DNA of 5,526 nt, taken from positions 1 to 5,526 of the forward strand of contig QMSU01000089.1 in NCBI GenBank assembly GCA_003650975.1, in the 5' to 3' direction. The stretch is from Thermoplasmata archaeon (GTDB lineage Archaea; Thermoplasmatota; E2; UBA202; JdFR-43). The position numbers and the translations under genes are program-made. Shown here in pieces: positions 1 to 4,806 of the stretch. Under the pieces are notes generated by a model. The model made no database searches. It was not told the DNA's origin and saw only the letters and a program-made list of their open reading frames with translations. Each line of letters starts with the position of its first letter. Within the stretch, counting starts at the first letter, position 1.

Positions 1-29
1 ACACCGTTGGTGCCGAACAGTCGCTGCAT
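1..29 (-). CDS. glmM: Phosphoglucosamine/phosphomannomutase, N-terminal fragment
   Basis: Read on the minus strand from the ATG at 29-27, the sequence encodes MQRLFGTNG followed by the first two bases of a valine codon at the window edge. M-x-x-LFGTNGV is the conserved start of archaeal alpha-D-phosphohexomutases annotated GlmM or phosphomannomutase. These cytoplasmic enzymes interconvert hexose 6- and 1-phosphates through a phosphoserine that lies far beyond this window; the GlmM step leads to UDP-N-acetylglucosamine for glycans. The distance from Met to the LFGTNGV motif matches the family, which supports this start. A TATA-like box lies about 20 nt upstream. Only ten codons are visible, so family membership rests on this motif alone, and GlmM cannot be told from phosphomannomutase or phosphoglucomutase relatives. 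Confidence 0.72.
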
Positions 30-46
30 ATGAGTAAACTGCAGGG

Positions 47-54
47 TATAAAAA
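47..54 (-). promoter_or_regulatory. TATA box of the phosphohexomutase gene
   Basis: The minus strand reads TTTTTATA here, centred about 21-22 nt upstream of the ATG at 29. No Shine-Dalgarno sequence lies between box and start. This geometry suggests a transcript that begins at or very near the start codon (leaderless). It is inferred from sequence alone. Confidence 0.55.
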
Positions 55-202
55 GTGTTTTTGTTGCGTCACCTTTCATCAGATGAGCACAAGAAATACA
101 TCATTCATTATTCCATGAGAGGATATATGATATAATATTCACAATGAGGACAGGATGCATTCTCTTCAACTGCTCATTTTTCACTGTGATGTGGGTGGTG
201 TC

Positions 203-940
203 TCACTTTCCCAGTGTCTCATCAAGCAAGGTGCCGAGCACACCGCTCCTCCCCGATGTCTGCCCCTGCTGTGGAAGGAACGGTGCGAGCGCCATTGCCA
301 GATTGTGAAGCGTCATGGACTGCAGCACTATTTTTCCGGGGCCGCGCAATGTCGTCAGAAACAGCCCCTCGCCACCGAAGAAGATGGTTTTTATGCCCTT
401 GACACGCTGGATATCATAATCCACTCTGGATTCCCATCCCACGACACTTCCAGTATCGACCCGTATGCTCTCGCCTTCCTTTAAATCCTTCTCGATGAAA
501 TCCCCGCATGCGTGAATGAAGGCAAGACCCTTCCCGCTCAACTTTTCGAGGATAAAACCCTCGCCACCGAAGAAGATGGAGCCCAGCCGTTTCTGGAAGG
601 TGATGCTCAGCTCAACGCCGTCCTCAGCGCAGAGAAATGCATCCTTCTGCACAATGAATTCCCTTCCTGCATCGATCTCCAGCGGCATGATGGTGCCGGG
701 TGCATTGCCGCCGAAACCAACCATGCCCGTACCCCCTTCCGGGAAAAACTCGGTGAGGAAAAATGTTTCCCCTGCAAATTTTCTCCCGATTCCTTTGAGA
801 ATACCGCCCCGTGCCTTTGCCTCCATTTTAATGTTCGGGCTCATGTACACCATGGCCCCCGCTTCGGCATACACCCTCTCCTTCTCGTTCAGTTCAACGG
901 TCACAATCTGGAGATTATCCCCTGTTATTTTGTAGTTCAT
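203..940 (-). CDS. AIM24 family protein (TIGR00266-type)
   Basis: This 245-residue protein belongs to the AIM24/TIGR00266 family (COG2013). These proteins fold as a repeated beta-sandwich related to the TRAP-like fold; their biochemical role is not settled in prokaryotes. The family pattern is clear: an N-terminal half with AEAGAMVYMSPNI (26-38), a glycine-rich segment PEGGTGMVGFGG (67-78), and a C-terminal GEGLFLTTLRGPGKIVLQS block (190-208). There is no signal peptide or membrane span, so it should be cytoplasmic. The protein carries an internal repeat: IFFGGEG occurs at residues 122-128 and again at 186-192, followed each time by a similar L-x-G-x-G stretch. The tail after about residue 222 is low in complexity (Gln/Gly/Ser/Thr). 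The ATG at 940 is preferred because a TATA-like box lies about 21 nt upstream and no Shine-Dalgarno sequence is present. The gene diverges from the membrane-protein gene that starts at 1091. Confidence 0.9.
   Translation of the reverse strand: MNYKITGDNLQIVTVELNEKERVYAEAGAMVYMSPNIKMEAKARGGILKGIGRKFAGETFFLTEFFPEGGTGMVGFGGNAPGTIMPLEIDAGREFIVQKDAFLCAEDGVELSITFQKRLGSIFFGGEGFILEKLSGKGLAFIHACGDFIEKDLKEGESIRVDTGSVVGWESRVDYDIQRVKGIKTIFFGGEGLFLTTLRGPGKIVLQSMTLHNLAMALAPFLPQQGQTSGRSGVLGTLLDETLGK
366..387. repeat. Direct repeat copy 1 within the AIM24 gene
   Basis: These 22 bases are identical to 558-579, in the same orientation and 192 nt (64 codons) away. They encode the second IFFGGEG motif of the AIM24 protein. 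Identity at the DNA level, not only in protein, points either to a duplicated module kept similar by selection or to conversion between copies. Confidence 0.85.
558..579. repeat. Direct repeat copy 2 within the AIM24 gene
   Basis: This is the partner of 366-387, encoding the first IFFGGEG motif (residues 122-128). The flanking bases differ straight away on both sides, so the perfect match is confined to this block. Confidence 0.85.
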
Positions 941-957
941 GCTGATATGGGGAAATG

Positions 958-964
958 ATATAAT
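958..964 (-). promoter_or_regulatory. TATA box of the AIM24 gene
   Basis: The minus strand reads ATTATAT, centred about 21 nt upstream of the ATG at 940. There is no Shine-Dalgarno sequence in between, so a leaderless transcript is likely. A second AT-rich stretch lies just upstream (965-975). Confidence 0.45.
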
Positions 965-1059
965 GAATATTTCGGTTTATTTCATTGCAGGTCGCCACAA
1001 CGTGAAACAAAGGGTAAAGATGAGAAACAGTGCATGCGCGGAATCATTCAATAGACAAA

Positions 1060-1067
1060 AGTATTAT
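1060..1067 (+). promoter_or_regulatory. Possible TATA box of the DUF4190-like gene
   Basis: AGTATTAT is preceded by an A-rich run (ACAAAA) that could act as a TFB recognition element. It is centred about 27 nt before the GTG at 1091, the expected distance for a leaderless transcript starting at that GTG. The surrounding sequence is AT-rich, so chance matches are likely. Confidence 0.4.
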
Positions 1068-1090
1068 CTTTGCCAATTTTATTAAGAATT

Positions 1091-1555
1091 GTGGGTAAAG
1101 AAAATCAGGGTAATGATTTTTTTGGAAACCCCAGGAGGATTAAAGAGTACAGAGCACTGTTTTACTCAGGGGTGGTGCTTTCGATTGTGGGTCTGTTTTT
1201 ATTCACATTCTTTACGAATTATCTTTCTGTTTATGGAATGGCCTTCCTATTTATTGGTTTTATGTGCATCATGGCTGGATTTTTAGGGCTGAGAGAGGAA
1301 TTTGGAAAATATGGAACAGCAAGAATAGAAACACGATGGGGAAAACTTGCATTGGCTACGGGAACCATAAGTTTGTTTTCGGCTCATTCGCCACCAATTT
1401 CATTGATATTTGCAGTTGCTGCAATACTTTTGGGAAAAAAGGCAATAAAAAGAGGGGACAACACCTACGGAAAAGACGGTATGATATGCGGAATAATTGC
1501 TTTGTTTATAATATGTTATCTCTTGATTTTAGAGGTCTTTTTCATTGCTCGCTAA
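1091..1555 (+). CDS. Small membrane protein, DUF4190-like C-terminal half
   Basis: The protein has 154 residues and no known function. After a polar N-terminus of about 20 residues come two hydrophobic spans (about residues 20-40 and 47-65), a basic loop, then two more (about 84-108 and 126-150). The second pair is joined by LLGKKAIKRGDNTYGKDGMICG. This pattern of a small-residue helix, a G-x-x-A-I-x-R loop with a Gly/Lys-rich turn, and another helix is characteristic of DUF4190-type membrane modules. The start is uncertain. An in-frame TTG at 1070 would add seven residues, but the GTG at 1091 has a TATA-like element at -27, so I prefer it. The gene is unusually AT-rich: hand counts give 160 G+C in 420 bases (1141-1560, about 38%), against about 48-55% in sampled lines of the Hsp20 gene next door. 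No T-tract terminator follows the stop. Confidence 0.68.
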   Translation: MGKENQGNDFFGNPRRIKEYRALFYSGVVLSIVGLFLFTFFTNYLSVYGMAFLFIGFMCIMAGFLGLREEFGKYGTARIETRWGKLALATGTISLFSAHSPPISLIFAVAAILLGKKAIKRGDNTYGKDGMICGIIALFIICYLLILEVFFIAR

Positions 1556-1785
1556 ACCTGGAGATGGTTGCATGCATATTCAGCCTTGAGAGGAAAGAGA
1601 ATATGAAGATGGGACGTACAGAAAAACTATTCTATGGGCATCGTTTCTTGCGAAAAAGGATAGTTTCTGGACCCAAATCTTCCATGTTCACAAAAGTGTG
1701 GTGGGTGGCAATACACATGAATCAGTATCGTGATGCAAAAAGTTTTTATATAAGATTAAATATATTATTATAGGCGAAAGCGGAG
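1556..1785. other. 230-nt spacer holding the Hsp20 promoter and a doubtful 56-codon frame
   Basis: I see no RNA gene, inverted repeat or recognisable protein here. One plus-strand frame is open from 1603 (ATG) to 1773 and would encode a very basic 56-residue peptide. A GAGAGGAAAG stretch lies about 5-15 nt upstream as a possible ribosome site. The frame matches no family I know, and its 3' end runs through the Hsp20 TATA box, which argues against a real gene. The stretch may instead be untranslated 3' sequence of the membrane-protein gene or decayed coding DNA. Confidence 0.5.
1745..1752 (+). promoter_or_regulatory. TATA box of the Hsp20 gene
   Basis: TTTATATA is preceded by the purine-rich stretch AAAAAG, a plausible TFB recognition element. 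It lies about 46 nt before the ATG at 1795, so transcription would start near 1774 and leave a 5' leader of about 20 nt that carries the Shine-Dalgarno sequence. This is the best TATA match in the window. I could not identify a heat-shock operator with confidence. Confidence 0.65.
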
Positions 1786-1790
1786 GTGAT
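1782..1790 (+). promoter_or_regulatory. Strong Shine-Dalgarno sequence of the Hsp20 gene
   Basis: GGAGGTGAT is complementary over nine bases to the conserved 3' end of 16S rRNA. It ends four bases before the ATG at 1795. This selects 1795 over the in-frame GTG at 1786 and ATG at 1789, both of which lie inside the element. Confidence 0.8.
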
Positions 1791-1794
1791 GGAG

Positions 1795-2307
1795 ATGGCT
1801 GCAAGAAAGGAGAAAAAAGAACCGGCAATAAAAGTCTCTGAGAGAAAGATGGGAGAACCTGCACCGAGAAGACCCTACGATCTATGGCTGGACATGGACA
1901 GACTGTTTGACCGTTTCAGAGCGGCCTTTGACGACCTTTTCTGGCCATCGAGAAACAGCACTGATGTGCAGGAATACCGCCAGCCACCGATGGATATCAT
2001 CGATCACGGGGACAGGTATGAAATGAGGGTCGATGTGCCAGGCATACCGAAGGAGAACGTGGACATATCGGTTACTCAGACAGGGGTGGAAATTTCAGCA
2101 AAGCATGAGAACGTTGAGGAGGAACACGGGAAAAACTGGCTCAGGAGAGAGCGGAGCAGCATGGACTTCTATCGATGCGTGGAGTTCCCCGAAGAAATAA
2201 AACCGGACAAGGTTGAAGCGGAGATGAACGATGGAGTGCTGACCATAACATTCCCGAAAGCCGAACCGAAACCAGAGTACAAACCAAAGAAAATAAAAAT
2301 CAAATAA
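1795..2307 (+). CDS. Small heat shock protein, Hsp20/alpha-crystallin family
   Basis: This 170-residue small heat shock protein is an ATP-independent cytoplasmic holdase that binds unfolding proteins and passes them to refolding systems. The N-terminal arm (1-57) is charged and then aromatic, with WLDMDRLFDRFRAAFDDLFW (31-50), a usual Hsp20 lead-in. The alpha-crystallin domain spans about 63-155 and includes PPMDIIDHGDRYEMRVDVPG (64-83), a PKENVDISVT strand, the WLRRERSSMDFYRCVEFP segment (115-132) and the signature NDGVLTITFPK (145-155). The C-terminal extension ends KIKIK, which supplies the I-x-I motif (I167, I169) that docks between dimers in Hsp20 oligomers. The length is normal and all key elements are present. 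The start at 1795 is fixed by the strong Shine-Dalgarno sequence. The gene has its own promoter and a T-rich terminator, so it is probably monocistronic and inducible, though no heat-shock operator was identified. Confidence 0.96.
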   Translation: MAARKEKKEPAIKVSERKMGEPAPRRPYDLWLDMDRLFDRFRAAFDDLFWPSRNSTDVQEYRQPPMDIIDHGDRYEMRVDVPGIPKENVDISVTQTGVEISAKHENVEEEHGKNWLRRERSSMDFYRCVEFPEEIKPDKVEAEMNDGVLTITFPKAEPKPEYKPKKIKIK

Positions 2308-2310
2308 TCT

Positions 2311-2327
2311 CTCCCCTTTTTAATTTT
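2311..2327 (+). terminator. T-rich terminator after the Hsp20 gene
   Basis: Just after the stop codon the plus strand has a pyrimidine run with TTTTT at 2317-2321 and TTTT at 2324-2327, without a stable hairpin. Short oligo-T tracts of this kind are enough for intrinsic termination by archaeal RNA polymerase. It lies in the 90-nt gap between convergent genes; no matching T-tract is evident for nadC on the other strand. Confidence 0.55.
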
Positions 2328-2397
2328 GTACATTCTCTGAAGTATTTTTCATGCGGGTAATGAAAACTGCACGCCCGGTGACACCATGCAATTCATA

Positions 2398-3210
2398 TCA
2401 GAGGATCCTCTCGATGTCAAGAGAAAAGTCCATATTTTTTACTGAATGGGTGAGCCATCCAAGGGAAATACGGTCGGCGAAGGTGTAGTTGGTGATGGTT
2501 TCCGGAGTGATGCCACCCGAAACCTCTATCTTTATTTCAGGATTGATCTTCTGTATTTTGCTTGCAGCGAGTTTTCCCTTTGCAGGATGCATGTTATCGA
2601 GCATGATTATGTCCGCCCCTTCTTCGGCAGCAATGATTGCATCATCGATGGTTTCCACTTCCACCTCGATTTCCATGCCAAGTTTCCGCGCTTTTCGTAT
2701 CGCCTCCCGCAGTGAGACAGCTGCCAGGTGATTGTCCTTTATCAGCACCCCATCGTAAAGGCCCATCCGGTGCGCATATCCGCCGCCGATTTCCACCGCC
2801 CTCTTTTCGTATTTTCTGAATCCCGGGGTGGTTTTGCGGGTTGCGGCGATTTCCACCCGCGGGTTTTTCTTCCGGCATAGTTCCACCAGGTCGCGCGTGA
2901 GGGTGGCTATGCCGCTCATCCTTCCCATGAAGTTGAGTGCGAGCCGCTCCCCTGCCAGAATATTTTTGAGTTTTCCCCTCACCTCAAGTACCGGTTCCCC
3001 GGCCTTCACCGCATCGCCATCCTCTTTGATGGGCTGTACGGCGCATTGAAGTCGCTCAAATACAGAGGCTGCCTCCTCCGCCCCGGCAAGAATGCAATTT
3101 TCCCTGGCCTTTATGGATGCCACACCTTCCTCGTCAGCCAGCAGGGCCTCAGAGGTAATGTCGCCCTTCTCGTTGAGGTCCTCCTTCAGGAATAGGTCTA
3201 TGTCATCCAT
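2398..3210 (-). CDS. nadC: Nicotinate-nucleotide pyrophosphorylase (carboxylating)
   Basis: Quinolinate phosphoribosyltransferase converts quinolinate and PRPP to nicotinate mononucleotide, CO2 and pyrophosphate, the committed entry into NAD from the de novo route. The protein is full length at 270 residues. The N-terminal domain begins with the family's ED-x(4)-GD-x-T pattern (E10-D11, G16-D17, T19), and AGERLALNFMGRMSGIAT (86-103) supplies the arginine at the domain junction. The alpha/beta barrel carries TRKTTPGFR (124-132), GGGYAHRMGLYDGVLIKDNH (142-161), EVEVE (182-186), MLDN (203-206) and SGGI (231-234). R89, R125-K126, H147-R148, K158, E186 and D205 align with the substrate- and phosphate-binding set known for the family. 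No nadA or aspartate oxidase/dehydrogenase gene lies beside it, so the rest of the pathway must be elsewhere. The start at 3210 is supported by a TATA box at -24. Confidence 0.97.
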   Translation of the reverse strand: MDDIDLFLKEDLNEKGDITSEALLADEEGVASIKARENCILAGAEEAASVFERLQCAVQPIKEDGDAVKAGEPVLEVRGKLKNILAGERLALNFMGRMSGIATLTRDLVELCRKKNPRVEIAATRKTTPGFRKYEKRAVEIGGGYAHRMGLYDGVLIKDNHLAAVSLREAIRKARKLGMEIEVEVETIDDAIIAAEEGADIIMLDNMHPAKGKLAASKIQKINPEIKIEVSGGITPETITNYTFADRISLGWLTHSVKNMDFSLDIERIL

Positions 3211-3230
3211 CAGTGCGTAATAAAATGGCG

Positions 3231-3238
3231 TATTTATA
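3231..3238 (-). promoter_or_regulatory. TATA box of nadC
   Basis: The minus strand reads TATAAATA, centred 24-25 nt upstream of the nadC ATG, the spacing expected for a leaderless transcript. It lies in the 45-nt gap after the PPC-domain gene, so nadC can be transcribed independently even though the two genes share a strand. Confidence 0.6.
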
Positions 3239-3255
3239 GGTTTACGAAGACAACC

Positions 3256-3672
3256 TCATCTTTTTCTCAGTTCCATTACCATCAAGTCCCCTTCTTTCAC
3301 CCGCTCTATCACCAGTTCCTCCAGCAGATGCAGGGCGATTTCGTTTACCACCTTCACTCTCCCTCCCATCAGATGACCGCCCCTCAGCATGTGATCGCTG
3401 CATGCAAGAGCCACATGTGCATGCACCACGTATGTATCGCCATGTTTTCCGATATTCCCCTGGAGAGAGACGAGCTCTGCAGGTTCCTTGAGAGTTTCCT
3501 CCATATACCGTTCACCAGTGAAATATCCTATTCTGGCATGTTCAAGCATTCCTATGCCGTTCAGTATCACCGCAGAATCACCTCCCACCCGTTGCATCAA
3601 ATCTTTGAGGTTGTCAATTACATCCCCCTCAACAAATTTCGCCATAACAATATTTCCTTCTCTTTTGAACAT
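3256..3672 (-). CDS. Stand-alone PPC/DUF296-domain protein
   Basis: The 138 residues consist almost entirely of one PPC (plants-and-prokaryotes conserved, DUF296, PF03479) domain. In plants this domain follows AT-hook motifs in DNA-binding proteins; in prokaryotes it occurs alone, forms trimers, and has no agreed function. Hallmarks are SAVILNGIGMLEHARIGYF (33-51), ELVSLQGNIG (66-75) and HAHVALACSDHMLRGGHLMG (84-103). H84, H86 and H100 are the conserved histidines thought to form a metal-type site. No AT-hook, signal peptide or membrane span is present. The ATG at 3672 is preferred over the in-frame ATG at 3645, because the first beta-strand of the domain begins upstream of Met10 and a TATA-like box lies about 23 nt before 3672. 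The gene diverges from the permease gene and precedes nadC by 45 nt. A shared function with either is not established. Confidence 0.9.
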   Translation of the reverse strand: MFKREGNIVMAKFVEGDVIDNLKDLMQRVGGDSAVILNGIGMLEHARIGYFTGERYMEETLKEPAELVSLQGNIGKHGDTYVVHAHVALACSDHMLRGGHLMGGRVKVVNEIALHLLEELVIERVKEGDLMVMELRKR

Positions 3673-3691
3673 GGAGATAAACCGCTTCGAG

Positions 3692-3699
3692 CATAAAAT
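3692..3699 (-). promoter_or_regulatory. TATA-like box of the PPC-domain gene
   Basis: The minus strand reads ATTTTATG, centred about 23-24 nt upstream of the ATG at 3672, again compatible with a leaderless transcript. It shares the 95-nt divergent spacer with the permease promoter. Confidence 0.45.
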
Positions 3700-3718
3700 G
3701 ATTGTGCGACATCAAAAC

Positions 3719-3728
3719 TATTTTAATT
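3719..3728 (+). promoter_or_regulatory. TATA-like box of the AEC permease gene
   Basis: TATTTTAATT is centred about 45 nt upstream of the ATG at 3768, almost the same distance as in the Hsp20 gene. Transcription would start near 3748 and leave a leader of about 20 nt containing GGAGAGG (3747-3753). That site is 14 nt from the ATG, longer than ideal, so the start of this gene is less sure than the others. Confidence 0.4.
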
Positions 3729-3767
3729 GTAATGTGCTTTCATATCGGAGAGGATACCATACTGGAG

Positions 3768-4805
3768 ATGCTGAACGACGTGATTCCCTACATCAGCGGT
3801 TTGTGGACACTGCCATGGATAGCGGTGGGATTTGCGGTCACCCTCATTCTTTCCAGGATATATGGAGAGGAGAGAATCCACAGGGGGATGAAAAAAATCG
3901 GGCTCATATTGCTTTTCATATTCATTCCGATTCTGGTGTTTAAACTGTTTCTGAACATTGACTTCAGGGAGGAGGAAATAGATTTTGTCATTGTTTCATG
4001 CGCGACCATCACCCTTCTGTATGCCCTCGCATATGTGTTTGCCAGAAACAGGGCACAGAAAATATCTACTGAAAAGGAAACGAGAATTCACTTCATAAAA
4101 ACGGTGGTGGTGAACCAGGGCCGAAGCGCCGCATTTTTCGGGAGTGCCATTCTCGCCATCGATGAGCTGAAGATATTTGCCGCCATTTACCTTACGCTTC
4201 TCGGCATATTCCTCTTTTCTGCGGTGCCGTACCTTCTCTCGGTGCTGCACCAGAAGGGAGTGACAAATGATGGAAAACGAAGAAACCCCCTTCCCCGTTT
4301 CCTCAGGATATACCCGTGGTATCTGCTCGTATTCCCCATCAGTGCGGTGCTCATTCACAGCCATACCGGTATCACCACCACCTCATACGACTGGGGAACG
4401 GTGCTCAACTTTCTTGGTGCTGTCACCATCCCCGCAGCACTTTACTATGTGGGGGCTGGCATACATGTTGATGATATCCGGAAAAAGGAACTCAAAAAAC
4501 TGTTCTTCGGGAAGGATGGCGGGGAGTTACTGTGGGTACGGTACATCATGCTCCTCACCATGGTGATAACGCCAGTAATCGTTGTGTGCGCATGCGGCGT
4601 GCTGCTGTTTTTTGACATCATCCCTCTCACGTGGGCAGCTGTTCTCATAATCAATTCCATACTGCCCATCACCAGCACCAACATGTTCCTGGTGCCCTAT
4701 GGCATCGACAGAAAGGTGACGGCGCTCTCCGTCACATGGACAACCTTTTTCTCGATTCCTGTGTTTGTGATCCTGCTCTACCTATTCTCAGTGGCATTCG
4801 GCTGA
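3768..4805 (+). CDS. AEC (auxin efflux carrier) family permease
   Basis: This 345-residue integral membrane protein has about nine or ten hydrophobic spans, including about 10-30, 43-61, 71-92, 136-158, 182-196, 213-231, 256-280, 285-303 and 325-343. The layout fits the AEC family, whose prokaryotic members move organic anions such as malate, malonate or aryl acids. Family-like features are IFIPILVFKLFLNIDF in the first half, a polar NQGRSAAFFGS stretch (116-126) where AEC proteins have their helix-breaking motif, IPAALYYVGAGIHVDDI (221-237) and the late INSILPITSTNMFLVPYGID segment (295-314) where the family has its second conserved crossover. Substrate and direction cannot be read from sequence. 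The frame is open upstream to a TTG at 3702 and an ATG at 3732; I chose 3768 because the first helix begins shortly after it and a purine-rich site precedes it. A bile-acid:sodium symporter relative is a less likely alternative. Confidence 0.78.
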   Translation: MLNDVIPYISGLWTLPWIAVGFAVTLILSRIYGEERIHRGMKKIGLILLFIFIPILVFKLFLNIDFREEEIDFVIVSCATITLLYALAYVFARNRAQKISTEKETRIHFIKTVVVNQGRSAAFFGSAILAIDELKIFAAIYLTLLGIFLFSAVPYLLSVLHQKGVTNDGKRRNPLPRFLRIYPWYLLVFPISAVLIHSHTGITTTSYDWGTVLNFLGAVTIPAALYYVGAGIHVDDIRKKELKKLFFGKDGGELLWVRYIMLLTMVITPVIVVCACGVLLFFDIIPLTWAAVLIINSILPITSTNMFLVPYGIDRKVTALSVTWTTFFSIPVFVILLYLFSVAFG

Positions 4806-4806
4806 C

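Noticed and set aside
144..308. Plus-strand 54-codon frame from ATG at 144, with a CPCC motif and an AT-rich stretch upstream
   Set aside because: Most of it lies antisense to the end of the AIM24 gene, the AT-rich element is too close to the ATG to act as its promoter, and the peptide resembles no family.
155..958. Several long plus-strand open frames across 155-958
   Set aside because: They are opposite-strand shadows of the AIM24 gene, whose protein has clear family motifs.
127..964. Ten-base repeat ATGATATAAT at 127-136 and 955-964, flanking the AIM24 gene
   Set aside because: Short, AT-rich and TATA-like; one copy overlaps the AIM24 promoter and the other probably occurs by chance. No inverted ends or target duplication suggest a mobile element.
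2380..2390. GGTGACACC as a hairpin terminator for nadC
   Set aside because: The arms are only four bases around a single central base, and no T-tract follows on the minus strand.
3702..3767. Upstream starts (TTG 3702, ATG 3732) for the AEC permease
   Set aside because: They would place the start before or over the TATA-like box at 3719-3728, and the extra residues do not resemble the family's N-terminus.
506..4595. Six copies of the palindrome GCATGC (506, 1032, 1570, 3400, 3419, 4590), against about 1.3 expected at 50% GC
   Set aside because: The excess is modest once many possible words are considered, the sites are scattered in coding and non-coding DNA, and no spacing pattern is seen.
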